This document shows, piece by piece, positions 27,249 through 35,492 of a DNA stretch of 64,000 nucleotides. The DNA is from Streptomyces zhihengii (GTDB taxonomy: Bacteria > Actinomycetota > Actinomycetes > Streptomycetales > Streptomycetaceae). The translations under genes and the position numbers were made by a program. Numbering within the stretch: position 1 is the first letter of the stretch; the number at the start of each line of letters is the position of its first letter. The notes beneath the pieces were generated by a model, which saw nothing but the letters and a program-made list of their open reading frames with translations, searched no databases and was not told the origin of the DNA. The stretch spans positions 684,501 to 748,500 of the forward strand of contig NZ_JAFEJA010000002.1 of NCBI RefSeq assembly GCF_016919245.1, given 5' to 3'.

Positions 27249-28334
27249 TCAGCTCAGCACGGCCGCTCTGACGCACAGGACGTCGGGGAGGTGGGAGGCG
27301 AGCAGCCGCCAGGTGTCCCCGTCGTCGGCGCTCGCGTACACCTCCCCGTTGCGGTTGCCGAAGTAGATGCCCGCCGGGTCGGCGCCGTCGGTGCACATGG
27401 CGTCCCGCAGCACCGTGCCGAAGTGGTCGCCCTGCGGCAGGCCCGTGCTGAGCGCCTCCCAGTTCTCCCCGGCGTCGCGGGTGCGGAAGACCCGGCAGCG
27501 ACGGTCCGCCGGGACACGGTCGGAGTCCGCGGTGATGGGGAAGACGTACGCCGTGTCGGCCCGGTGGGGGTGCGCGACCATCGCGAAGCCGAAGTCGGAG
27601 GGCAGGCCGGTGCCGATGTCCGTCCAGGTGGCTCCGGCGTCGTCGCTGCGGTAGACGCCCCAGTGGTTCTGCAGGTAGAGCCGGTCGGGATCGGCCGCGT
27701 CCTGGGCGATCTTGTGGACGCACTGGCCGAACTCCGGGTGCGGGTCCGGCAGGAAGACCGCCGAGACCCCGTCGTTGGACGGCGCCCAGCTCGCCCCGCC
27801 GTCCAGGGACCGGAAGACGCCGGCGGTCGACACGGCCACCGTCACCGCCTCGGTGTCCCGGGCGTCGGTGACCACCGTGTGCACGGCCTCGCCGCCGCCT
27901 CCGGGCACCCACTGGGAGCGGGTGGGATGCTCCCACAGCGGCCGGACCAGGGCGAAGCTCTCGCCGCGGTCCTCCGAACGGAACAGCGCCGCGGGCTCGG
28001 TGCCCGCGTAGACGACGTCCGGTTCGGCGGCGGAGGCCGGGTGGAGCTGCCACACCCGCTCCAGCGACGCCCCCGTCTCCTTGGGGAACCTGACGGCGGG
28101 GCGGTCCGGTTCGACCCAGGTCGCGCCGAGGTCGTCGGAGTGGAAGACGGACGGGCCCCAGTGCGCGCTGTCGCCGCCCACCAGCAGCCGCGGCACGTCC
28201 CCGCGGGTGTCGATGCCGATGGAGTACACGGCCTGCGCGGCGAAGTGCGGGCCGTCGAACTCCCATGATCCGCCGTTCGAGCGGCCGATGAACAGCCCCT
28301 TGCGTGTGCCCACGGTGAGCAGTACTTCCGTCAT
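27249..28334 (-). CDS. BNR/sialidase-type beta-propeller protein, unknown substrate
   Basis: 361 residues built of repeats with Asp-box-like turns: S-x-D-x-G-x-T-W occurs as SDDLGATW, SDDAGATW, SEDRGESF, SLDGGASW, TRDAGENW and SADDGDTW. This is the WD40/YVTN/BNR family often labelled exo-alpha-sialidase-like or glycosyl hydrolase-like, but the Arg triad and catalytic Glu/Tyr of true sialidases cannot be assigned, so no activity is claimed. No signal peptide is seen. GGAGGG lies 8 bases upstream of ATG 28334. Confidence 0.8.
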   Translation of the reverse strand: MTEVLLTVGTRKGLFIGRSNGGSWEFDGPHFAAQAVYSIGIDTRGDVPRLLVGGDSAHWGPSVFHSDDLGATWVEPDRPAVRFPKETGASLERVWQLHPASAAEPDVVYAGTEPAALFRSEDRGESFALVRPLWEHPTRSQWVPGGGGEAVHTVVTDARDTEAVTVAVSTAGVFRSLDGGASWAPSNDGVSAVFLPDPHPEFGQCVHKIAQDAADPDRLYLQNHWGVYRSDDAGATWTDIGTGLPSDFGFAMVAHPHRADTAYVFPITADSDRVPADRRCRVFRTRDAGENWEALSTGLPQGDHFGTVLRDAMCTDGADPAGIYFGNRNGEVYASADDGDTWRLLASHLPDVLCVRAAVLS

Positions 28335-28601
28335 GACCGGATCCCTCCAGGACGCCGTTGTCTCGGATACGGGCCAGTGTGCACCCGACCACCGACAGCG
28401 ACCTGTGAGGTGGTGTGCGCGTCGGCCCGCCGACGGAAGGGGTGACCGGCGCGCGCACCGGAACTCATCGCTCCCCGGCCACCCGGTACGGCGCCGCTCC
28501 CGGGGAAGCCCCCACCCGGCGCCGCGCCGCCCTCGGGAAAGGCGCCCACCCGCGGCGCGGCTTCCGCCGCGCCGCCCGGGAAGCCTCCCGTCGGGAGCAG
28601 C

Positions 28602-28619
28602 CTCCGGGACCCCCCGGAG
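28602..28619. terminator. Short hairpin between OYE and BNR-repeat genes
   Basis: CTCCGGG and CCCGGAG form a 7-bp stem with a 4-base loop; a second small palindrome CTCCCGTCGGGAG is at 28585-28597. Both lie 26-60 bp beyond the OYE stop. The rest of 28335-28644 holds only GC-rich sequence and a possible -10 (TATCCG on the minus strand) upstream of the BNR-repeat gene. Confidence 0.4.
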
Positions 28620-28644
28620 CAGCCGCCGGCCCCCGCGCAGTCGC

Positions 28645-29724
28645 TCAGGCCGCGCGCTTGTACTGCGGCGGCACGGCCACCTCGCCGCCGAGCGTCCGGG
28701 CCGCCTGCCGCGCCCAGGACGGGTTGCGGAGCAGCTCACGGCCGAGGAGCACCGCGTCCGCCTCGCCGTTGGCGAGGATCTTCTCCGCCTGCGCCGCCTC
28801 GGTGATCAGGCCCACGGCGGCCACCGGAAGGCCGGTCTCCGCGCGGACGCGTGCCGCGAACGGCACCTGGTAGCCGGGGCCCGTGGGGATGCGCACCCCG
28901 GCCGCGTTGCCGCCGGTGGAGACGTCCAGCAGGTCGACTCCGTGCTCCTTCAGCACGGCGGCCAGGCGGACGGTCTCGTCCGCCGTCCAGCCGCCCTCGT
29001 CCAGCCAGTCCGTGGCGGAGATCCGGAAGAACAGGGGCAGTCCGTCGGGCCAGACCTCGCGCACCGCGTCGACGACCCGCAGCGCGAAGCGGGTGCGGTT
29101 CTCGAAGGAGCCGCCGTACTCGTCGGTGCGGTGGTTGCTGTGCGGGGAGAGGAACTCGCCGATCAGGTAGCCGTGGGCGCCGTGCACCTCCGCGACCTCG
29201 AAGCCGGCCGCCAGCGCGCGGCGCGCCGCGTCGGCGAACCGGGCGACGACGGTGTCGATCTCCTCGTGGGTGAGCTCGTCGGGGACGGGGTGGCCCTCGG
29301 CGAACGGGACCGGGCTCGGGCCGACGGGCTGCCAGCCGTCCTGCTCGGGGCCCACCGGCGCGCCGCCCTTCCAGGGGCGGTCGGTGGACGCCTTGCGTCC
29401 GGCATGGGCGAGCTGGATGCCCGCGACGGTGCCCTGGCTCCGGAGGAAGCCGGTGATGCGGCGCAGGGCGTCGGCCTGGGTGTCGTTCCATATGCCCAGG
29501 TCGGCGGGGCTGATCCGGCCCTCGGGGGCGACGGCGGTGGCCTCCACGATGACGAGGCCGGTGCCGCCGGTGGCGCGGGCCGCGTAGTGGGCGAAGTGCC
29601 AGTCGCCCGCCACGCCGACGGCGGGTCCGGAGGTCTCGGCGCTGTACTGGCACATCGGGGCCATCCAGACGCGGTTCGGGATGGTCAGGGACCGCAGGGT
29701 GACGGGCTCGAACAACGCGCTCAC
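28645..29724 (-). CDS. NADH:flavin oxidoreductase, Old Yellow Enzyme family (YqjM-like)
   Basis: 359-residue TIM-barrel flavoenzyme. Family marks: WMAPMCQYSAE near residue 20 (including the Cys that tunes flavin potential in YqjM-type enzymes), IQLAHAGRKAS near 95, EVHGAHGYLIGEFLSPHSNHRTDEYGG near 165 with the substrate-binding His pair, and the phosphate site GLITEAAQAE near 310. It reduces C=C bonds of enones or similar using NAD(P)H and FMN. GTG 29724 has CGGAG 8 bases upstream. It is divergent from an ArsR-type regulator across two matching palindromes, so it is probably repressed by that protein and induced by an electrophile. Confidence 0.93.
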   Translation of the reverse strand: MSALFEPVTLRSLTIPNRVWMAPMCQYSAETSGPAVGVAGDWHFAHYAARATGGTGLVIVEATAVAPEGRISPADLGIWNDTQADALRRITGFLRSQGTVAGIQLAHAGRKASTDRPWKGGAPVGPEQDGWQPVGPSPVPFAEGHPVPDELTHEEIDTVVARFADAARRALAAGFEVAEVHGAHGYLIGEFLSPHSNHRTDEYGGSFENRTRFALRVVDAVREVWPDGLPLFFRISATDWLDEGGWTADETVRLAAVLKEHGVDLLDVSTGGNAAGVRIPTGPGYQVPFAARVRAETGLPVAAVGLITEAAQAEKILANGEADAVLLGRELLRNPSWARQAARTLGGEVAVPPQYKRAA

Positions 29725-29823
29725 AGCGGGCTCCGTTCGGTTCGTTCGCTTCTGGTCGCGGCTGCGGGCACGGCGATGCGTGCCCGGCGGGCGGCGGCCG
29801 CCCGGGGCGGGCCGGCCGAGTCG

Positions 29824-29877
29824 TACGATAGGCATCGTAGTACGGTGGATGTCAAACTACGAAGACGTTCGTACAAT
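29824..29877. promoter_or_regulatory. Divergent OYE/ArsR promoters with two TACGAW-N4-WTCGTA operators
   Basis: TACGATAGGCATCGTA (29824-29839) and TACGAAGACGTTCGTA (29858-29873) are perfect inverted repeats of the same design, centred 34 bp apart. On the plus strand TACAAT (29872-29877) is a near-perfect -10 for the ArsR gene. On the minus strand TTGACA (29855-29850) and TATCGT (29830-29825) form the OYE promoter with a 19-bp spacer. Each palindrome covers one -10. Confidence 0.8.
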
Positions 29878-29925
29878 GGAGCCGGGTCGCCGGACCCGGA
29901 CGACCGGAAGAGCGGAGCCGCCGAC

Positions 29926-30276
29926 GTGACCACCGTGACCAGCGCCCGAGTGCTCGATCACCCCGGGCGGGACGAGATCCGGCTGGAGAATGTGCTGCAC
30001 GCGCTCGCCGACCCCATGCGCATGAAGGTGGTCAGGGAGCTGGCCGCGGTTTCCGAGGAGCTCTCCTGCTCCCACTTCGACCTGCCGGTCACCAAGTCCA
30101 CGACCACCCACCACTTCCGGGTGCTCCGGGAGAGCGGTGTGATCCGGCAGGTGTACCGCGGCACGGCGAAGATGAACGGGCTGCGCCGCCAGGAGCTGGA
30201 CGACCTCTTCCCCGGCCTGCTGGACGTGGTCCTCGCGGCCGCCGGGCACGAGGCGGACCGCCTGGGCGGTGCCTGA
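29926..30276 (+). CDS. ArsR/HTH_20-type winged-helix repressor
   Basis: 116 residues. The winged helix reads LENVLHALADPMRMKVVRELA, DLPVTKSTTTHHFRVLRESGVIRQVYRGTAKMNGLR (about residues 21-90), as in ArsR-like regulators that lack the classical ELCVC metal site. Two Cys (none paired) and no metal motif point to sensing of an organic electrophile or a redox cue rather than a metal. GTG 29926 has GGAG 8 bases upstream. It is divergent from the OYE gene and probably binds the two palindromes at 29824-29873, controlling both genes. Confidence 0.88.
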   Translation: MTTVTSARVLDHPGRDEIRLENVLHALADPMRMKVVRELAAVSEELSCSHFDLPVTKSTTTHHFRVLRESGVIRQVYRGTAKMNGLRRQELDDLFPGLLDVVLAAAGHEADRLGGA

Positions 30277-30287
30277 ACCGGCCCTTT

Positions 30288-30340
30288 CGCGGTACGGGTG
30301 AGCCCGGCCCCCGCCGGGGGCCGGGCTCACCCGTACCGCG
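30288..30340. terminator. Bidirectional terminator, 25-bp perfect stem
   Basis: 30288-30312 pairs perfectly with 30316-30340 around a 3-base loop. It lies between the convergent ArsR-type (+) and DUF305 (-) genes, 12-15 bp from each stop. Confidence 0.9.
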
Positions 30341-30354
30341 GGGCGCGGTCGCCG

Positions 30355-31017
30355 TCACATGTCCCGCATCCGGCCGATCTCGCTGGTCTGCGTGGCGATC
30401 ACATCGTTCGCCATCTCCTCGACGAGGACGTTGTTGCCCTCGGTCAGCACCTCGGACGCCATGGTGACCGCGCCCTGGTGATGGGTGATCATCAGCGTGA
30501 GGAACAGCTCGTCGAACGCGTCGCCCTTCGCGTTCCTCAGCTGCGTGAGCTGGGCCGCGGTGGCCATGCCGGGCATCGAGCCGTGGTCGTGGCCGTGACC
30601 GCCGGAGCCGTTCTTCACGCCCTGGGTCTCCTGCCAGCCCTTCATCGCGTCGACCTCGGGCTTCTGCGCGGCCGCGATGCGTTCGGCGAGCTTCTTCACC
30701 GGGTCGGAGCCGGCCCGCTCGGGGGCGAGCGAGGTCATCTCCAGCGCCTGCTGGTGATGGACGATCATCATCTCGACGTAGCCGCGGTCCGCCGCGTTGG
30801 GGCTGTCGTCGGGCAGCTCCTTCGCGGCCTCCTCGGCCGACAGGGTCCTGGCGGGCTCACCGGGCTTTCCCGGGGCCACCACTGACGGTCCGTCGCCCTT
30901 CGCCGCCGCCGGCGTGTCCGGTCCGGAGTCGCACGCCGTGAGGAGCAGGCCGGCACAGACGAGCGCGGCCGTCGCGTATCGCGTGCGGGCGCGTCGGATC
31001 CTGCGGGGCTTGAACAC
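30355..31017 (-). CDS. DUF305 lipoprotein (metal-related, His/Met-rich)
   Basis: 220 residues with a lipoprotein signal (FKPRRIRRARTRYATAALV, lipobox L-T-A-C near residue 28). The DUF305 core is a ferritin-like four-helix pattern with paired His in each half: EMMIVHHQQALEMTSLA and TLMITHHQGAVTMASEV. A HGHDHGSMPGM loop between them looks metal-binding, and copper or a related role has been proposed for the family. AGGAGG lies 5 bases before GTG 31017. It is divergent from the LVIVD-repeat gene, with which it shares a 177-bp promoter region. Confidence 0.92.
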   Translation of the reverse strand: MFKPRRIRRARTRYATAALVCAGLLLTACDSGPDTPAAAKGDGPSVVAPGKPGEPARTLSAEEAAKELPDDSPNAADRGYVEMMIVHHQQALEMTSLAPERAGSDPVKKLAERIAAAQKPEVDAMKGWQETQGVKNGSGGHGHDHGSMPGMATAAQLTQLRNAKGDAFDELFLTLMITHHQGAVTMASEVLTEGNNVLVEEMANDVIATQTSEIGRMRDM

Positions 31018-31194
31018 GGCGACCTCCTGAGCCACTTGTGGTGTGGCAGGAGCGTACTTGCTCGGAGGTAAGGAGTGTCGAGCAAAAAAATTCATTACGG
31101 CTGCGTTTCCATCTGTTGAGATGTGCATGCAAGGACACATACTGCCGGGGGTCAACGAACCGTTCGACAACGAACGGGGACGAGGGAGGATGCA

Positions 31195-32724
31195 GTGACC
31201 CTGTTGCACACCACCCGTGCACGGCGCAGACAGTTGGGCGTGGCGGCGGCCGCGGCCGGACTGCTGGCCACACTCCTCACGGCGGGGCCGGCGGCGGCCA
31301 TCCCCGATCCGGGCGATCCGCCCGCCCAGGGCAAGGTCGCGTCGAGTGTCGCGGCCGAGACCCGGCAGGCGATCGAGAGCGGTGACATTCCGGGTGTGGA
31401 CGAAGTCGTCCACAGCGACAACATCGAGCACATCACCAATCTCCCCAAGGACGCGCTCCAGGGGACCAATTCGGACCTGGCGTTCCAGGGCCGGTACGCC
31501 TTCGCCGGCAACTACGACGGCTTCACGATCTACGACATCCGCAACCCGAGGTCGCCGAAGACCGTGGCGCAGGTCCTGTGCCCCGGCTCGCAGAACGACA
31601 TCAGCGTCTCGGGCGACCTGCTCTTCCTGTCCACCGACTCCTCGCGCAGCGACGACTCGTGCAGCAGCACGTCGCAGCCCGCCAGTGAGAAGTCGTCCTG
31701 GGAGGGCATGAAGATCTTCGACATCAGCGACGTCCGCAACCCGCGGTACGTGGCCTCCGTCGAGACCGCGTGCGGTTCCCACACCCACACGCTGGTGCCC
31801 GAGCGCAGGAACGTTTATGTGTACGTCTCCTCGTACTCGCCCAACGCCGCGTTCCCCGACTGCCAGCCCCCGCACGACGGCATCTCCGTCATCAAGGTGC
31901 CGCGCAAGGCCCCGCAGCAGGCCCGCGTGGTGAACTTCCCGGTGCTCTTCCCGGGCGAGGGCCCCGACGGCGGCGGCAACCCGGGAGCGCCCACCAACCC
32001 GGGCGTCTCCAAGACCACGGGCTGCCACGACATCACGGTGCTCCCGTCGAAGGACCTGGCCGCCGGCGCCTGCATGGGTGACGGCATCCTCTTCGACATC
32101 GAGGACCCGGAGCACCCCAAGGTCATCGACCGCGTCCAGGACAACGTCAACTTCGCGTTCTGGCACTCGGCGACCTTCAACCAGAAGGCCGACAAGGTCG
32201 TCTTCACCGACGAGCTCGGCGGCGGCGGCGGCGCCACCTGCAACGCCGAGGTGGGCCCGAACCGCGGTGCCGACGGCATCTACGACATCAAGGGCAAGGG
32301 CGACAAGCGCAAGCTCGTCTTCCGCAGCTACTACAAGATCGACCGCCACCAGGCGCCGACCGAGAACTGCGTCGCCCACAACGGCTCGCTGATCCCGGTC
32401 AAGGGCCGCGACATCATGGTCCAGGCCTGGTACCAGGGCGGCGTCTCGGTCTGGGACTTCACCGACTCGGCACGGCCGAAGGAGATCGGCTACTTCGAGC
32501 GCGGTCCGCTCAGCGCCACCACCAACGTCACGGGAGGCTCGTGGTCCGCGTACTACTACAACGGCTACATCTACTCCAACGACATGGCCAAGGGCTTCGA
32601 CGTCCTGAAGATCGACGACCGGCGCACCGACCCCGGTAAGAAGGTGCGGATGGACGAGCTCAACGTCCAGACGCAGCCCGACTACTTCGACAGGTCACAC
32701 GGCTGGGGCCACTGGGACGACTGA
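31195..32724 (+). CDS. Secreted LVIVD-repeat beta-propeller protein
   Basis: 509 residues with a signal peptide (basic TRARRRQ, hydrophobic core to about residue 34, cleavage after GPAAA). The mature part carries repeats of the LVIVD type (YDGFTIYDIRNPRSPKTVAQV, GMKIFDISDVRNPRYVASV, GILFDIEDPEHPKVIDRV, GVSVWDFTDSARPKEIGYF) and many Asp/Asn turns, consistent with a Ca-binding propeller outside the cell. GTG 31195 is chosen because AGGGAGGA ends 4 bases upstream. The gene is paired divergently with a DUF305 lipoprotein. No enzymatic role can be assigned. Confidence 0.85.
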   Translation: MTLLHTTRARRRQLGVAAAAAGLLATLLTAGPAAAIPDPGDPPAQGKVASSVAAETRQAIESGDIPGVDEVVHSDNIEHITNLPKDALQGTNSDLAFQGRYAFAGNYDGFTIYDIRNPRSPKTVAQVLCPGSQNDISVSGDLLFLSTDSSRSDDSCSSTSQPASEKSSWEGMKIFDISDVRNPRYVASVETACGSHTHTLVPERRNVYVYVSSYSPNAAFPDCQPPHDGISVIKVPRKAPQQARVVNFPVLFPGEGPDGGGNPGAPTNPGVSKTTGCHDITVLPSKDLAAGACMGDGILFDIEDPEHPKVIDRVQDNVNFAFWHSATFNQKADKVVFTDELGGGGGATCNAEVGPNRGADGIYDIKGKGDKRKLVFRSYYKIDRHQAPTENCVAHNGSLIPVKGRDIMVQAWYQGGVSVWDFTDSARPKEIGYFERGPLSATTNVTGGSWSAYYYNGYIYSNDMAKGFDVLKIDDRRTDPGKKVRMDELNVQTQPDYFDRSHGWGHWDD

Positions 32725-33353
32725 CCCGGTACGGCCACCGGAGCCCCGCCGGGCGCGTCAGCTCCCGGCGGGGCTCCGAGCTCCCAGTCCAGCCCGTAAC
32801 GCTGGAACAGCTCCGCGCGCAGCCGCGCGCGGGGCATCGGCGCGCCCGGCAGCAGCACCGCGAACACCGCGCCCATGAGCAGGGCCCGCAGCAGCGGGTA
32901 CTCGGCGTCCACGTCCACCGCCCCGTACCGCTCGACCGTGTCGCGCAGCAGCGCCGCCAGCCGCTGCTGCTCCGGGCACTGCACGAAGCCGTCGGCCTGG
33001 AGGATGCCCGCCATGTGCGTGCGCATCAGCACCGGATGGTCGTCCGCGAGGCCCAGGACGGCGTCGATCGCCCGGGCCAGCAGCTCCCGCCCGTCCTCCG
33101 TGCGCGGCTCGCGCTCCAGCGCCGCGGCGAGCGTGCGGTGCATCAGCCGGTGGACGGCCGACTGCAGCAGATGCCGCTTGCCGGGGAAGTAGTACGAGAT
33201 CAGACCCCGCGCGGAGCCCGCCCGGTCGGCGATGTCGCCGAGCTTCGTCGCCTCGTAACCGCGCTCGTCGACCAGCTCCACCGTCGCCTGGAGCAGACGC
33301 TCACGAGATCGTCTCCGAAGCTCTTCATTGACCTCTGCGCTCCGCGGGGACAT
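32682..33353 (-). CDS. TetR-family transcriptional regulator
   Basis: 223 residues. The N-terminal helix-turn-helix is LLQATVELVDERGYEATKLGDIADRAGSARGLISYYFPGKRHLLQSAV (about residues 20-67). The C-terminal ligand domain is of the general TetR type. GGAG lies 6 bases before ATG 33353. The 3' end is odd: the frame runs through a 15-bp hairpin and 43 bp into the antisense of the LVIVD gene, giving a Pro/Gly/Gln-rich tail (GAPPGADAPGGAPVAV onward). A one-base shift would end it at a TGA at 32760-32758, inside the hairpin loop. Target unknown. Confidence 0.88.
   Translation of the reverse strand: MSPRSAEVNEELRRRSRERLLQATVELVDERGYEATKLGDIADRAGSARGLISYYFPGKRHLLQSAVHRLMHRTLAAALEREPRTEDGRELLARAIDAVLGLADDHPVLMRTHMAGILQADGFVQCPEQQRLAALLRDTVERYGAVDVDAEYPLLRALLMGAVFAVLLPGAPMPRARLRAELFQRYGLDWELGAPPGADAPGGAPVAVPGQSSQWPQPCDLSK
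32739..32778. terminator. 15-bp perfect hairpin at convergent LVIVD/TetR ends
   Basis: CGGAGCCCCGCCGGG (32739-32753) pairs with 32764-32778 around a 10-base loop, 15 bp after the LVIVD stop. It lies inside the current TetR reading frame. Confidence 0.75.
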
Positions 33354-33424
33354 GCTGGACTCCTGCGTTGACTGGCTCAGAGCCAATATACTCAGCGCGT
33401 CCCGTCGACCTGCCGCAGGGCCGG

Positions 33425-34288
33425 TCAGCGGGATCTGCCACCCGGACCGGGCGACGCGGGGGATCGCCCGGTCCGGGGGCACTCGTTCTCGGCCCCCGTC
33501 TCCAGTGTGCGCCGCGCGAGCAGACGGCGTTCGTACGAGGCGGCCGTCACCGCCACGACCGCCGCGCCCAGGAGCCAGCCGCCCAGGACGTCGGACGGCC
33601 AGTGCACCCCGAGGTACACGCGGGTGAAGCCGACCCCCGCCACGCTCACCGTCGCGAGCGCCACGGCCCAGGCCCAGCCGCGCCCGCCCACGCCGTCCCG
33701 GTGCAGCAGCCACAGGACCAGCCCGCAGGTGAGCGCCGCGGTCATGGCGTGCCCCGACGGATAGGCCGCGAACTGTGCGGTGTCGACCGGGTCGGGCCAC
33801 TGCGGCCGGTCACGGCCGACCAGGGCCTTCATCGCCTGCTGGAGGGCCGCGCCCAGGGCGCTGGCACCGGCCACCCAGACGGCGAGCAGCCGGTCGCCGC
33901 GCCGCCAGAGCCAGACGGTGACGGCCGCGGCCAGCAGCCGCATCGTCCAGGGGTCCCACACCCAGTCCGTCATGATCCGGTTCGCCCGGGTGAGCCCCGG
34001 CTCGGCCACCGCCGAGCGGTGGAGGGCCTCGGTGACGGAGCGGTCGAAGGCGAGCAGCGGCTCCCAGGAGACGGCGACCAGCACGGTGAGCACCGCCGCC
34101 GCGGCCAGCAGGACGGTGCCGGTGAGCGCCGCGGCGCCCATCCGCCGGCTGCCGCCGCCGTCGGCGGCGCAGGGTTCCTCGGACTCCCGCGTGCCGGAGG
34201 GATCGACGGGCCCGGCGTGCTCCGGGTGCTCCGGGAGCCGGTGGTGCCGGGGACGCCGGGGGTGCTCGTGGGGATCGGGGGAGGGCAT
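33425..34288 (-). CDS. PAP2-family membrane phosphatase
   Basis: 287 residues with about six membrane helices after a 48-residue soluble, Pro/His-rich N-terminus. All three PAP2 motifs are present: K-x6-R-P as KALVGRDRP (about residue 152), PSGH in AAYPSGHAMTA (about 173) and S/T-R-x5-H-x3-D as TRVYLGVHWPSD (about 223). It should remove phosphate from a lipid phosphate such as undecaprenyl pyrophosphate or phosphatidic acid. AGGA precedes ATG 34288. It stands alone between a TetR gene and an M56 peptidase on the same strand. Confidence 0.93.
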   Translation of the reverse strand: MPSPDPHEHPRRPRHHRLPEHPEHAGPVDPSGTRESEEPCAADGGGSRRMGAAALTGTVLLAAAAVLTVLVAVSWEPLLAFDRSVTEALHRSAVAEPGLTRANRIMTDWVWDPWTMRLLAAAVTVWLWRRGDRLLAVWVAGASALGAALQQAMKALVGRDRPQWPDPVDTAQFAAYPSGHAMTAALTCGLVLWLLHRDGVGGRGWAWAVALATVSVAGVGFTRVYLGVHWPSDVLGGWLLGAAVVAVTAASYERRLLARRTLETGAENECPRTGRSPASPGPGGRSR

Positions 34289-34472
34289 GTCCTGATCCTT
34301 GCCCGTCGCCCGCCGGTCACGCCATGGACGCGCGCGGGTCATCTCTCCCGGCGCGTCGCCGGCCTCCTGGCACCGGTGCTTCCCGCTGCGGACCGGTGCT
34401 TCTCACCGCGCGCGGACGGGAGGACGCCGCGTCCTGGGACGGACGCGGAGGGGCGGGCGCCGGGCGCGGCCG

Positions 34473-35408
34473 TCAGCGCAGCGCGTGCAGCGCCGGCACG
34501 AAGGCGACGAACAGCGGGACCACGGGCACCAGCGCCGCCGCCGCGGTGACCCTCAGCCGGCGGCCCGCGGTGAACCGGGGGACCGGGCTCAGCAGCCGGT
34601 TCACCCGCTGCGGCACCTGGCCCCCGGGGACGGGGCACGGGCCGAAGGCGCCGCTCTCCTCGTTGAGTCCGACGAGCGCGAGGGCGATGGTCAGCCGGCC
34701 GAAGCGGCGCGAGGCCACGTCGTCGGCGGCGAGCTCCACCAGCCGGTGCATCTCGTCGCGGAACGCGGCGAAGACGGGGATCTGCGGGAAGCCGCCCGCC
34801 AGCGCCGCCGAGCAGTGCAGCAGCCAGTCGTGCCGGGCCTTCGCGTGCCCCTCCTCATGAGCGAGCACCGCGTCGAGCTGGCGTCCCTTGAGCCGCCGCA
34901 GCGCGGCGGTGGTGACGACGAGCTGGGGCGCGGCTCCCGGCAGCCACCAGGCGTCGGGGCGCTCGCCTTCCAGCACCACCAGGGGCGCGTCGCCGGGCTC
35001 CTCGCCGGGCAGCAGCGGCGAGCGCACCAGCAGGTCCCGCCGCCGGGCGCGGCGCCGCGCGCCGGAGCGGAGGATCTCGCGGGTGAGCATGGCGGCCGTC
35101 CACAGCCCTCCGCAGGCCAGGACGACGGCGAGCACGGCCGACCAGGGGCCGATCGCCCCGAGCGCGTACGCCTCGACGACGCCGTGCGGCGCGGGGGCGA
35201 AGACATGGCCCCGCACGAGCTGCCAGGCCGCGGCGGCGCTGAAGACCATGGAGAGGGCGAAGGAGAGCAGCACGGCCGCCACCACGCACTGCCAGACCCA
35301 GAGGGCGACGACGGGCTCACGCTCCGCCCAGTCGCCGCGCATCATCAGCCGGGGGGCGACGACGGCGGCCACGGCGCCGAGCAGCAGCAGCGCGAGCGAG
35401 ACCATCAT
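34473..35408 (-). CDS. M56 family membrane metallopeptidase (BlaR1-like)
   Basis: 311 residues with three N-terminal and one or two C-terminal membrane helices. Zinc protease motif HEEGH is in VLAHEEGHAKARHDW near residue 178, with a third-ligand Glu in VELAADDVASRR near 222. These proteins usually sense beta-lactams or cell-wall stress and cleave a BlaI/MecI repressor. Here no extracellular penicillin-binding domain and no adjacent BlaI gene are seen. ATG 35408 is preferred; ATG 35405 is adjacent. A DUF5134 membrane protein gene lies upstream on the same strand. Confidence 0.9.
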   Translation of the reverse strand: MMVSLALLLLGAVAAVVAPRLMMRGDWAEREPVVALWVWQCVVAAVLLSFALSMVFSAAAAWQLVRGHVFAPAPHGVVEAYALGAIGPWSAVLAVVLACGGLWTAAMLTREILRSGARRRARRRDLLVRSPLLPGEEPGDAPLVVLEGERPDAWWLPGAAPQLVVTTAALRRLKGRQLDAVLAHEEGHAKARHDWLLHCSAALAGGFPQIPVFAAFRDEMHRLVELAADDVASRRFGRLTIALALVGLNEESGAFGPCPVPGGQVPQRVNRLLSPVPRFTAGRRLRVTAAAALVPVVPLFVAFVPALHALR

Positions 35409-35492
35409 GGGTTCCAGCCTAGAAGTGCGGACTACCCAGGGGTACGGCCTTGCCGCGCAAGTGACGCACACCACGTTTGCCCGCGGGCCGTC

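Noticed and set aside
34289..34472. Regulatory RNA between the PAP2 and M56 genes
   Set aside because: Only GC-rich sequence without a clear promoter or hairpin was seen.
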